From: JBCBJZ01 sp038522635
Lineage (GTDB): Bacteria; Pseudomonadota; Alphaproteobacteria; Rhizobiales; Hyphomicrobiaceae
Direction of reading: 5' to 3'
NCBI GenBank assembly: GCA_038522635.1
Contig: JBCBJZ010000092.1
Coordinates: 1 to 15,051, forward strand
Length of the DNA stretch: 15,051 nucleotides
Shown here: piece after piece, positions 6,615 through 13,472 of the stretch
Position numbering within the stretch: the first letter of the stretch is position 1
How the letters are laid out: the number at the start of each line of letters is the position of its first letter
The notes under the pieces: model-generated
What the model was told of the DNA's origin: nothing
Database searches by the model: none
What the model saw: only the letters and a program-made list of their open reading frames with translations
Translations under genes and position numbers: made by a program

Positions 6615-7775
6615 ATGACCCCCACGCCCGAGCAGCGCGAGATCGTCGAAGCCGTCGCACGCATCTGCGCCAGCTTCGATGAAACCTACTGGCGTGAACG
6701 CGACGTTAAAGGCGGCTTCCCGACCGCGTTCCACCGCGCGCTTGCCACCGACGGCTGGCTCGGGATCGCCATGCCTGAGGCTTACGGTGGGTCCGGCCTG
6801 GGCATCGTCGAGGCCTCCCTCATGATGCAGGCGATTGCGGAAAGCGGCGCGGGGATGCAAGGCGCGTCCGCGGTGCACATGAACATCTTCGGCTTGAACC
6901 CGGTGGTGAAGTTCGGCAGCGACGAGCAGAAGGAGCGCTTCTTGCGCCCGCTGATCGCCGGTGATGAACGCGCGTGCTTCGCTGTCACCGAGCCAAACGT
7001 GGGCCTCGACACCACCAAGCTCAAAACGCGCGCGGTCCGCGATGGTGACCGCTACCTGGTGCACGGCCAGAAGACCTGGATCTCCACCGCGCAGGTCGCT
7101 GAGCGCATCTTGCTGCTGGCGCGCACCACGCCGATCGAGGAGGTCGCCAAGCCTACCGAAGGGCTCTCGCTGTTCTACACGCACCTTGACCGCAGCGCCG
7201 TTGAGATCCGCGAGATCGACAAGATGGGCCGCAAAGCGGTCGACTCAAATCAGATGTTTTTTGACGGCATGGAAATCCCGCTCACCGACCGCATCGGCGA
7301 AGAGGGGCAGGGCTTCCGCTACATTTTGCACGGCATGAACCCCGAGCGCATCTTGATCGCGGCGGAAGCTGTCGGCCTTGGCAGGGCGGCCATCGCGAAG
7401 GCTACACAGTACGCCAAAGACCGCATCGTCTTCGACCGTCCCATCGGTCAAAACCAGGCGATTCAACATCCGCTCGCGCAATGCTGGATGGAGTTGGAGG
7501 CGGCCAACCTGATGGTGTTTAAGGCCGCCCACCTGTATGACGCAGGCGAACCATGCGGCGTTGAGTCGAACGCGGCCAAATACCTCGCCGGCGAAGCGGG
7601 ATTTCGCGCCTGTGAAACGGCCGTCATGTGCCATGGCGGCATGGGATACGCCAAAGAATATGACGTCGAGCGCTACCTGCGCGAGATGTTCGTCGCCCGC
7701 ATCGCGCCCGTCAGCCGCGAATTGATCTTGTCGCACGTGGCTGAACGCCAATTGGGCCTACCGAAATCCTATTAG
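6615..7775 (+). CDS. Acyl-CoA dehydrogenase family flavoprotein
   Basis: FAD-dependent enzyme that introduces the alpha-beta double bond into an acyl-CoA thioester and passes electrons to electron-transfer flavoprotein. The 386-residue length is standard. N-terminal helical domain about 1-120 with GIAMPEAYGGSGLG; middle beta domain with CFAVTEPNVGLDTTKLKTRA (121-140) and GQKTWISTA (151-159); C-terminal helical domain with RIVFDRPIGQNQAIQHPLA (270-288) and CHGGMGYAKEYDVERYLRE (339-357). Glu348 in KEY aligns with the catalytic base position of medium- and short-chain enzymes, while Glu244 in NPER aligns with that of isovaleryl-CoA dehydrogenase, so the base cannot be assigned by eye. The end ARIAPVSRELILSHVAE marks a bacterial subfamily without the usual YEGT motif. 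The substrate is unknown; no CoA ligase, CoA transferase or hydratase is adjacent. Confidence 0.93.
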   Translation: MTPTPEQREIVEAVARICASFDETYWRERDVKGGFPTAFHRALATDGWLGIAMPEAYGGSGLGIVEASLMMQAIAESGAGMQGASAVHMNIFGLNPVVKFGSDEQKERFLRPLIAGDERACFAVTEPNVGLDTTKLKTRAVRDGDRYLVHGQKTWISTAQVAERILLLARTTPIEEVAKPTEGLSLFYTHLDRSAVEIREIDKMGRKAVDSNQMFFDGMEIPLTDRIGEEGQGFRYILHGMNPERILIAAEAVGLGRAAIAKATQYAKDRIVFDRPIGQNQAIQHPLAQCWMELEAANLMVFKAAHLYDAGEPCGVESNAAKYLAGEAGFRACETAVMCHGGMGYAKEYDVERYLREMFVARIAPVSRELILSHVAERQLGLPKSY

Positions 7776-7835
7776 GCGCACAGGCCTGTGTCGTTCTGCC
7801 GGACGGCTGGCGCTTTGAATCGAAGGAAACGCACC

Positions 7836-8294
7836 ATGGACCATTGGACCGTCTACTTGTCAGGCGAAATTCACACCGACTGGCGCGAGCAGATCGAGCG
7901 TGGCGCCGCCGACGCCGGCTTGCCCGTCACCTTCACAGCCCCCGTCACCAACCACGACTTCTCCGACGACTGCGGCGTGGCGATCCTTGGCGCGGAAGAC
8001 AAAGGCTTTTGGAAAGATCGCAAGGGCGCGCAACTCAACGCCATCCGCACCCGCACGCTGATCGAGGCCGCCGACCTTGTGATCGTCCGCTTCGGCGAGA
8101 AATATAAGCAGTGGAACGCCGCTTTCGATGCGGGCTATGCGGCGGCCTTGGGCACACCGCTGGTGATCATGCACGGGGAAGAGCATCGTCACGCGCTGAA
8201 AGAAGTGGACGCGGCGGCGCTGGCGGTTGCGGAAACGCCCGCACAGATCGTGGCACTCCTGCGCTACGTGATGAAGGGCGAGCTGAGCCGCTGA
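7836..8294 (+). CDS. ytoQ: YtoQ family protein
   Basis: A 152-residue cytoplasmic protein matching the conserved YtoQ family nearly throughout: WTVYLSGEIHTDWREQIERG at the N-terminus, NHDFSDDCGVAILGAED, GFWKDRKGAQLNAIRTRTLI, VIVRFGEKYKQWNAAFDAGY, HALKEVDAAALAVAETP and a C-terminal IVALLRYV. From memory the family is grouped structurally with nucleoside 2-deoxyribosyltransferase-like folds, but I know of no established reaction. The start is ATG 7836 with AAGGAA at 7823-7828; the upstream in-frame start at 7788 adds only a 16-residue non-conserved stretch. It follows the acyl-CoA dehydrogenase by 60 bases on the same strand and may share its transcript. Nothing in the sequence ties it to lipid metabolism. 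Confidence 0.92.
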   Translation: MDHWTVYLSGEIHTDWREQIERGAADAGLPVTFTAPVTNHDFSDDCGVAILGAEDKGFWKDRKGAQLNAIRTRTLIEAADLVIVRFGEKYKQWNAAFDAGYAAALGTPLVIMHGEEHRHALKEVDAAALAVAETPAQIVALLRYVMKGELSR

Positions 8295-8611
8295 AGGGCT
8301 GGCGCGCGGCGCGGGTGCTCGCGATCGGCATCGGCGTCGCCGTCGCCGTCGGGACGGTCATGATTGCGCGCCTAAGTGTTCCAACGTGAGTAGACAAGCA
8401 GGCCTGGGCTTTGAGAAGCGCAAGGGACGGGGCTTAAGAGGCACGCAGCGCGAACCGCATTGTTCCGGGTTGCGCGCACACGACGCATTTTGTCCCCGAT
8501 CTCGCCATTTCCATTCTCACGGCGCGAAACTTTCTGCTAAATCAAGTGACAAGTCGATCGGATGTCAAACACTGTTTTGTAGAAAAGTTGTGAGCGTTAG
8601 GGGGTATTGTC
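8295..8611 (+). promoter_or_regulatory. Intergenic region upstream of the DUF459-type SGNH gene
   Basis: No credible gene is visible in these 317 bases. Base composition shifts to noticeably higher A+T from about 8490, typical of a promoter region. An inverted pair TGACA (8547-8551) and TGTCA (8563-8567) separated by 11 bases could be an operator. No confident -35/-10 pair was found. The region ends in the ribosome site AGGGGG at 8599-8604. Confidence 0.4.
8599..8604 (+). promoter_or_regulatory. Ribosome binding site for a GTG start
   Basis: AGGGGG lies 7 bases before GTG 8612. There is no ATG nearby in frame before the signal peptide, so GTG is the likely initiation codon. Confidence 0.65.
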
Positions 8612-9472
8612 GTGTCGCTTCCTCAGAGGTCTTTGCGTGCCGCTGTAGCCGAAATTTCAACGGCCCGACCACCAGTGGCGCATGTTTCGGTGGCCCGCCT
8701 TTCTTTGGTTTGCCTTGCGGTGGGATGCTTCGCGCTGGCGCTTTCCGCAGCCCCTTCGCCCAGCCACGCCGCCAAACGGGTGCAGTGCAAAAAGACCGAG
8801 CGCATCTTGGTAATCGGGGACTCGCTTGCGGGCTCTTTGTGGATCGGCCTTTACCGCGCCTACCGCCACGATCGCTGCATCAAGGTGGTCAACAAGTCGA
8901 AGATTTCGACCGGCATCGTGCGCGACGATTATTACAACTGGAATCGTCACGGTGAGCGGCTTGCCCGCGCCAAGCGCGCCAAAACGGTCGTGATCATGGT
9001 CGGTGGCAACGACTACCAACCCATTCGCGTCAAAGGTAAGCGCTACCGCGAGCGCCTGGGCACGCCGCTTTGGCAGAAGACCTACAGCGCGCGCGTCAAA
9101 CGCCTGATCGAGAGCTTCACATCGCGCGGCGCCCGCGTGTTCTGGGTGGGCATGCCGATCCAGCGCAAAAAGGCGGACGACCGCATCGGCGTGATCATCA
9201 ACCGTATCGTCGCTGAGCATGCGAAAGCGAACGACCGCGCGCACTACGTACACGTCTACGACATGTTCAAAGATCGTCGAGGGCGCTACGCCGATCACCT
9301 CGTCGACCCCAGAAGCGGTAAACGGCGGCGCATGCGCGATAAGGATGGCATGCATTTCACCACGCGCGGTGTGCTTTGGCTTGGTGCGGTGGTCGCGAAA
9401 CGGCTTGAAGCGCCCGCCGTCATCGCCAAAGCCAAGGCGAGCGAACAAGCCGCCAAAACCGTCAGCCCCTAG
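8612..9472 (+). CDS. Exported SGNH/GDSL protein, DUF459 type
   Basis: A 286-residue protein starting with GTG. A hydrophobic segment at about 28-50 and a likely cleavage after PSHA (near 53) place the domain in the periplasm. SGNH blocks are clear: VIGDSLAGSL with nucleophile Ser71, VGGND with Asn133, and KDGMHFT with Asp245 and His248. The phrases STGIVRDDYYNW (99-110), LWQKTYSARVKRLI and VFWVGMPIQ match the DUF459 family. SGNH enzymes either hydrolyse esters or, as in PatB and the AlgJ/AlgX group, transfer acetyl groups to sugars. The domain is unusually Lys/Arg rich, which would suit binding an anionic polymer such as peptidoglycan. Beside an Ape1-like lipoprotein and an MBOAT, a role as periplasmic O-acetyltransferase or esterase is attractive but unproven. 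Confidence 0.88.
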   Translation: MSLPQRSLRAAVAEISTARPPVAHVSVARLSLVCLAVGCFALALSAAPSPSHAAKRVQCKKTERILVIGDSLAGSLWIGLYRAYRHDRCIKVVNKSKISTGIVRDDYYNWNRHGERLARAKRAKTVVIMVGGNDYQPIRVKGKRYRERLGTPLWQKTYSARVKRLIESFTSRGARVFWVGMPIQRKKADDRIGVIINRIVAEHAKANDRAHYVHVYDMFKDRRGRYADHLVDPRSGKRRRMRDKDGMHFTTRGVLWLGAVVAKRLEAPAVIAKAKASEQAAKTVSP

Positions 9473-9719
9473 GTCATCCGCCTCCGGTGGCGACTGTGGA
9501 CGCAGAACGCAAACCGACTCCAGTGCGGATGTCGCGCGGCGATCGCTAACGTCGCGTTTTGCGCTCGTTGCGCGTACCGCAAAGCGGTGATGGTCGGGTT
9601 TTGGCCACAAAAGCGGCGCGATCGCAGGTGTTTGGTGGAGCGAGCGCATAAGCGCCATCAAGATGCGATTGCGCCCCCCCCCCGGCGCCAAGGTCGCGGC
9701 TCTCTGAACCCAGGCGACG
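9473..9719 (+). other. Intergenic region between the two SGNH genes, with a C10 tract
   Basis: These 247 bases hold no credible gene. The notable element is ten consecutive C residues at 9674-9683, ending 36 bases before the next start codon. Slippage there could change promoter spacing or the mRNA leader. No clear terminator follows the upstream gene and no clear promoter hexamers were found. Confidence 0.5.
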
Positions 9720-11408
9720 ATGATTAAAGCCCTTCAACGCAGCACGCGCCCGCAGCGAACTTTTCGGCGGTTTGCCGCGCACGCTTGCCGTTTGGGCTTG
9801 GCCTGCATAGCCGTCATGGCGTTTACCGGCTGCCTCGCAGAAGAGCCCACCAGCGAGGCCACCACCCCCTCAGCCGAAAAACAAAAGCCCACCACCGCTC
9901 TGCCGGGCGCCCGTCACAGCACGTCGCCGATCGCGAGGCGCGCGGGCAATACGAACCCACGCGCACAAGCGCGACCGGGCATTCCCACCGCGCGCCCCCG
10001 CATCGCGCAGCACGCAGAAAGACCGGCCGGCGCACGGGCCGCCCCAACGCCGCGCCTTGCAACCTTCGCCAGCGCCGCTACCATCGATGACCTGCGCCAG
10101 ACCGGAACGCCCGCCAAGCCGTCGATTGCGCACGAAACCATCATCCCGCCGCGCCCGCAGCTTGCCCGCCGGCCTCGCCGCTTGGTCGAACCACCTCGTG
10201 TGGTCGCGCGGCCATCGTCCCGTCCGCGCTCACAGCCCCGCGTGACCGCGGCGGTACCGACCAGCGCAGCGCCCGGCCTCGCGACGTTCTTCGCGCATCT
10301 GAACGACCTGAAGCAGGGGCGCCGCAACACCGTCACCATCCTGCATCTGGGCGACAGCCACATCGCCTCCGACATGCTGCCCCGCGCCATCCGCGCGCGC
10401 CTGCAGAAGCGCTTTGGCGATGCCGGACGTGGCATGCTGCAGCCGTCCGCCCCCTTCCGCTGGCACCGCGCCGACCACATCACCTTCAGCGCCTCAGGCC
10501 CCTGGAAAACGCAAAGTTCGCTCACCGGCGGCCCCGGCCTGTACGGCCTGACCGGCGTGATCAAACGTGCAACCTCGCCCGACGCACGGCTGTCGCTGAC
10601 CACCAGCCGCTACGCCTTCGATGAGGCGACCGTCACGCTGCTGACCGGTCCGAGCTACGGCCAAGCGGTGTTGCGCGTTGGCGACGTTGAGCGCACCGTC
10701 AACGCTTACGCGCCGCGGCCTGGATCGCGCACCTTCACGATCACCCAACGCGGCCGCACGCTGTCGGTGCGCCCCGATGGCGATGGGCCGATTGCGGTGG
10801 CGAGTTGGTCGATCCTCAACACGCGCCCGGGCATCCGCTATGTGAACCTCGGCATCGTGGGCGCGTCCGCTTGGACCACATCGAAATGGCAGCGCCGTCA
10901 GATGCGCCGCGATCTTGCCCGGCTTGATCCCTCGCTGATCATCATCGGCTACGGCACCAACGATGCGTTCAAGCCAACGCTGCAAGCGCGTCGCTATGCG
11001 CGGCACGTCAAGGGGCTCTTGAAGACGCTGAAGCGCGGTGCGCCGGCTGCGTCCATGCTGATGATCCTACCTCCGGGTGCCGCGCGCAAAGGCGATGGCA
11101 AGCGTTCGGGGATCACCTGCGGCGGCCTTGATCCCGCCTGGGGCTTGCTGGCGAAACTGCCGACCGTGCGCCGCGTGCTGGCGCGCCAGGCTCGCCAACA
11201 CGGCGCGGCCGTCTGGGATCAAGCGACGACGATGGGTGGGCTATGCGGCATTGCCACCTGGGTGAAGGCGACGCCGCCGCTCGCCAAAGGCGATCATGTG
11301 CATCTGAGCAAAGCCGGTTACGCGCGCGCCTCCACCGCTCTTTATCGCCACCTGATGGCCCTCTACGACAGCCGCCGCCAACTCATTTCCCGCAACAGCG
11401 CGCGCTAG
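9720..11408 (+). CDS. SGNH-hydrolase lipoprotein resembling O-acetylpeptidoglycan esterase Ape1
   Basis: A 562-residue predicted lipoprotein. The signal (about 15-37, hydrophobic LGLACIAVMAFTG) ends at lipobox-like FTGC with Cys38 as lipidation site. Residues 40-185 form a long low-complexity linker rich in Pro, Ala, Arg and Thr. The catalytic region (about 186-550) carries ILHLGDSHIASDML with Ser213, LIIIGYGTNDAF with Asn414 and GDHVHLSKAGY with Asp525 and His528. The order and wording, including LQKRFGDAGRGML after the first block and TMGGLCGIATW before the last, recall Neisseria Ape1, which removes O-acetyl groups from peptidoglycan. The roughly 200 residues between blocks I and III would be the inserted domain seen in that family. 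The alternative is a PatB-like transferase. No strong ribosome site precedes ATG 9720. A palindromic repeat begins at its stop codon. Confidence 0.85.
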   Translation: MIKALQRSTRPQRTFRRFAAHACRLGLACIAVMAFTGCLAEEPTSEATTPSAEKQKPTTALPGARHSTSPIARRAGNTNPRAQARPGIPTARPRIAQHAERPAGARAAPTPRLATFASAATIDDLRQTGTPAKPSIAHETIIPPRPQLARRPRRLVEPPRVVARPSSRPRSQPRVTAAVPTSAAPGLATFFAHLNDLKQGRRNTVTILHLGDSHIASDMLPRAIRARLQKRFGDAGRGMLQPSAPFRWHRADHITFSASGPWKTQSSLTGGPGLYGLTGVIKRATSPDARLSLTTSRYAFDEATVTLLTGPSYGQAVLRVGDVERTVNAYAPRPGSRTFTITQRGRTLSVRPDGDGPIAVASWSILNTRPGIRYVNLGIVGASAWTTSKWQRRQMRRDLARLDPSLIIIGYGTNDAFKPTLQARRYARHVKGLLKTLKRGAPAASMLMILPPGAARKGDGKRSGITCGGLDPAWGLLAKLPTVRRVLARQARQHGAAVWDQATTMGGLCGIATWVKATPPLAKGDHVHLSKAGYARASTALYRHLMALYDSRRQLISRNSAR

Positions 11409-11498
11409 AGTTCATCCGCATCAGGTGGACTCACCTGAGGCGAAAGATGAACGGCAAAACAAAAACTTAGAGTCGGTTCCGCTTCAAGCTGAAGCGGA
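11405..11498 (+). repeat. Palindromic intergenic repeat element, copy 2, with two hairpins
   Basis: The first half (11405-11444) is the inverted counterpart of 1-40. Its hairpin has TCAGGTG at 11421-11427, loop GACT and CACCTGA at 11432-11438, extended by three more pairs after an A-G mismatch. An A-rich spacer and CTTAGAG lead to a second hairpin with a perfect 9-bp stem, TCCGCTTCA (11478-11486) and TGAAGCGGA (11490-11498), and loop AGC. Two spaced palindromes with A-rich linkers are typical of dispersed bacterial REP/BIME-like elements, and this wording resembles ones common in Rhizobiales. It overlaps the stop codon of the SGNH lipoprotein gene. Confidence 0.8.
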
Positions 11499-11938
11499 CG
11501 AGTTTGATGTGACTTGGCCCGGCCCCGTGGACCAACGGCCCGTGACTTGCCAGTCGATCAGACCTCACGCGTCCTTAGACCCGGCTCGACTGCCAAACAG
11601 AGCCATAAGCGAAACACTAATCAAAAAGATCGATCATTCGATTTTTTTGTGACGGCTGCTTCCGGCGGGTCGTTTGGCGGCCAAATCGTTCGTCGGTCCC
11701 TGCCGCATGATTGTCGAGCCATCCGAGCTGGTCCCACCAAAAGACAGCGCCACGTTGAGCCCACCGCCGGCCCTCGCGCTAGATCATCGGGCAGCCGCCG
11801 CGACGCGCGCGCCGGGTTGAGGCTGCAAACGCGCAGCGGACGCGCAAAACGAGGTTGCGGCGCAAAACGCGTTGATCGGACGGCGCTTTGCCGCCTTGAT
11901 GGGCGGACGCTTAAACGCCGTTTTCGAGTTCGCCGTCG
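11409..11938 (+). other. 530-base intergenic region upstream of the MBOAT gene
   Basis: After the palindromic element there is an AT-rich patch near 11600-11650 with a terminator-like hairpin, then GC-rich DNA up to the MBOAT start. The frame open over 11514-11993 codes an Arg/Ser-rich sequence without protein character and runs into the MBOAT gene out of frame, so I do not call it. A direct repeat of GCGCAAAACG occurs at 11842-11851 and 11860-11869, 18 bases apart. The promoter of the MBOAT gene should lie here but was not identified. Confidence 0.45.
11623..11648 (+). terminator. Terminator-like A/T hairpin
   Basis: AAAAAGATCG pairs with CGATTTTTTT as a 10-bp stem (one G-T wobble) with a 6-base loop ATCATT. 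Seven T residues at 11642-11648 form the 3' arm. It lies 215 bases after the SGNH lipoprotein gene and 290 bases before the MBOAT gene. The stem is weak because it is mostly A-T, so intrinsic termination is possible but not certain. Confidence 0.35.
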
Positions 11939-13453
11939 ATGCTGTTTCCAACCCTCGATTTCGCGCTGTTCTTCCTCATCGTCTTCACGGTGAGCTGGAG
12001 CCTCGTCGGGGCACTCAGCCTGCGCAAAGCGTTTCTGCTCGCCGCAAGCTACGTCTTTTACGGCTATTGGGATTGGCGCTTCCTGGCGCTCTTGGCAGGA
12101 AGCTCAGCCTTCAACTACCTCGCCGGCCTCGCGCTAGCCCGCGCGCGCGGGCCCGCGTTACGCCGCGCCATCGTCGCGTTGGCGGTCGCCGGCAACCTTA
12201 CGGTTCTGGGCTTCTTCAAATACTACAACTTCTTCCTGGAAGAGCTGGCGCCACTGTTGGCCTCAGCCGGTTTCGAGCGCGATCTACCGGTGCTTGAAAT
12301 CATCCTGCCCGTCGGCATTTCGTTCTTCACCTTCCAAGGCATTTCCTACGTCGTCGATGTCTACCGGCGCGAGATCGAGCCGGTGCGTTCACCGCTCGAC
12401 CTGTTCCTTTACATCTCGTTCTTCTCGCAGCTGGTGGCCGGGCCCATCGTGCGCGCGAGCCACTTCCTGCCGCAGCTTGCCGCGCGCGCCCAACTCACCG
12501 CGCGGGACCTAGCGCTCGGCTTGACGCTCATCGTCATCGGGCTGTTCAAGAAGATGGTGCTTGCCAATCACCTGGCGAGCGAAGTTGCCGACAAGGCGTT
12601 CTTCGACCCGACCGCCTATGGCGGCATCGATCTGCTCGTGGGCATCTACGCCTATGCCGCGCAGATCTACTGCGACTTCTCCGGCTACAGCGACATCGGC
12701 ATCGGCACAGCGCTGCTGTTGGGCTTGCGGTTTCACGCCAATTTCAACCAGCCTTACCGCGCACGCTCGCTGCGCGAGTTTTGGCAGCGTTGGCATATTT
12801 CGCTGTCGCAGTGGCTGCGCGACTATCTCTATAAGCCGCTTGGTGGGAGCCGCGGTGGCGCCTTTGGCACCTACCGCAACCTGATGGTGACGATGTTCCT
12901 CGGCGGGCTGTGGCATGGCGCGGCGTGGACGTTTGTGATCTGGGGTTTCATTCACGGGAGCGCGCTTTGTATCGAGCGCGTGGTCGGCCGTTGGCGTAGC
13001 CGCGTGCCCGCGCAAGCCCAAAAGGAAGGGCCGTCGCACGTTGCGGCGCAGGCGGTCGCTGTAACGGCACGCGACGCCCCCAAAACCCCGTCTTCCATCG
13101 GCCTCACCGCGAACCCCGTGCTCGGCATCCTGCTGACCTTCCATATCGTGTGCTTCGCGTGGGTCTTCTTCCGCGCGCCCGATCTCGCCATCGCACTCGC
13201 CTACCTGCAAGGCCTTGGCTCTGCCGGCGACGGGATCGAACTTGCAACGCCGTTTGCGCTGAGCCTCATCGTCTTCACGCTGGCGTTCCAGTTCGTCCCA
13301 CCACGGATGATCGATCTGTTCGCCGGCGCCTTCGCGCGCCTTGGGCCGGTGAGCGGCGCGCTGGCCATCGGGGTCAGCCTGGGGGCCGCGTTGCTGATCA
13401 TCGAGAGCGTGGGTCCCGAGGGCGTCGCACCGTTTATCTACTTCCAATTCTAA
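11939..13453 (+). CDS. MBOAT family membrane-bound O-acyltransferase (AlgI/PatA-like)
   Basis: A 504-residue multi-spanning inner-membrane protein. MBOAT proteins of the AlgI/PatA/DltB group take an acyl group, usually acetyl from acetyl-CoA, and pass it across the membrane to a periplasmic acceptor enzyme. Recognisable blocks are MLFPTLDFALFFLIVF at the N-terminus, FKYYNFFLEEL (93-103), LPVGISFFTFQGISYVVDVY (123-142), FFSQLVAGPIVRASHFLPQL (161-180), QIYCDFSGYSDIGIG (242-256), SLREFWQRWHISLSQWLRDY (277-296) with His286, and LGGLWHGAAWTFVIWG (321-336) with the catalytic His326. A hydrophilic Ala/Lys-rich stretch at about 350-392 interrupts the usual membrane pattern and is probably a cytoplasmic loop. 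A small membrane-protein gene starts 19 bases after its stop. PatA, AlgI or an exopolysaccharide acetylase are all possible by sequence. The SGNH neighbours favour polysaccharide O-acetylation. Confidence 0.95.
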   Translation: MLFPTLDFALFFLIVFTVSWSLVGALSLRKAFLLAASYVFYGYWDWRFLALLAGSSAFNYLAGLALARARGPALRRAIVALAVAGNLTVLGFFKYYNFFLEELAPLLASAGFERDLPVLEIILPVGISFFTFQGISYVVDVYRREIEPVRSPLDLFLYISFFSQLVAGPIVRASHFLPQLAARAQLTARDLALGLTLIVIGLFKKMVLANHLASEVADKAFFDPTAYGGIDLLVGIYAYAAQIYCDFSGYSDIGIGTALLLGLRFHANFNQPYRARSLREFWQRWHISLSQWLRDYLYKPLGGSRGGAFGTYRNLMVTMFLGGLWHGAAWTFVIWGFIHGSALCIERVVGRWRSRVPAQAQKEGPSHVAAQAVAVTARDAPKTPSSIGLTANPVLGILLTFHIVCFAWVFFRAPDLAIALAYLQGLGSAGDGIELATPFALSLIVFTLAFQFVPPRMIDLFAGAFARLGPVSGALAIGVSLGAALLIIESVGPEGVAPFIYFQF

Positions 13454-13472
13454 AGCGTGAGAAACTGACATC

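Noticed and set aside
5735..6664. 309-codon open frame antisense to ubiG
   Set aside because: Opposite a well-supported gene, with no family resemblance and Arg/Ala/Gly-rich composition.
8295..8389. Short hydrophobic stretch after ytoQ (VLAIGIGVAVAVGTVMIARL) that could be a tiny membrane protein
   Set aside because: No ATG in frame after ytoQ and no ribosome site. The hydrophobic look comes from repeated GCATCGGCGTCGCC-type bases, so it could arise by chance.
8657..9691. 344-codon open frame antisense to the DUF459 gene
   Set aside because: Mirror of a gene with full SGNH catalytic motifs; no protein features of its own.
11514..11993. 159-codon plus-strand frame in the gap before the MBOAT gene
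   Set aside because: Arg/Ser-rich with no domain, and it enters the MBOAT gene out of frame; probably chance.
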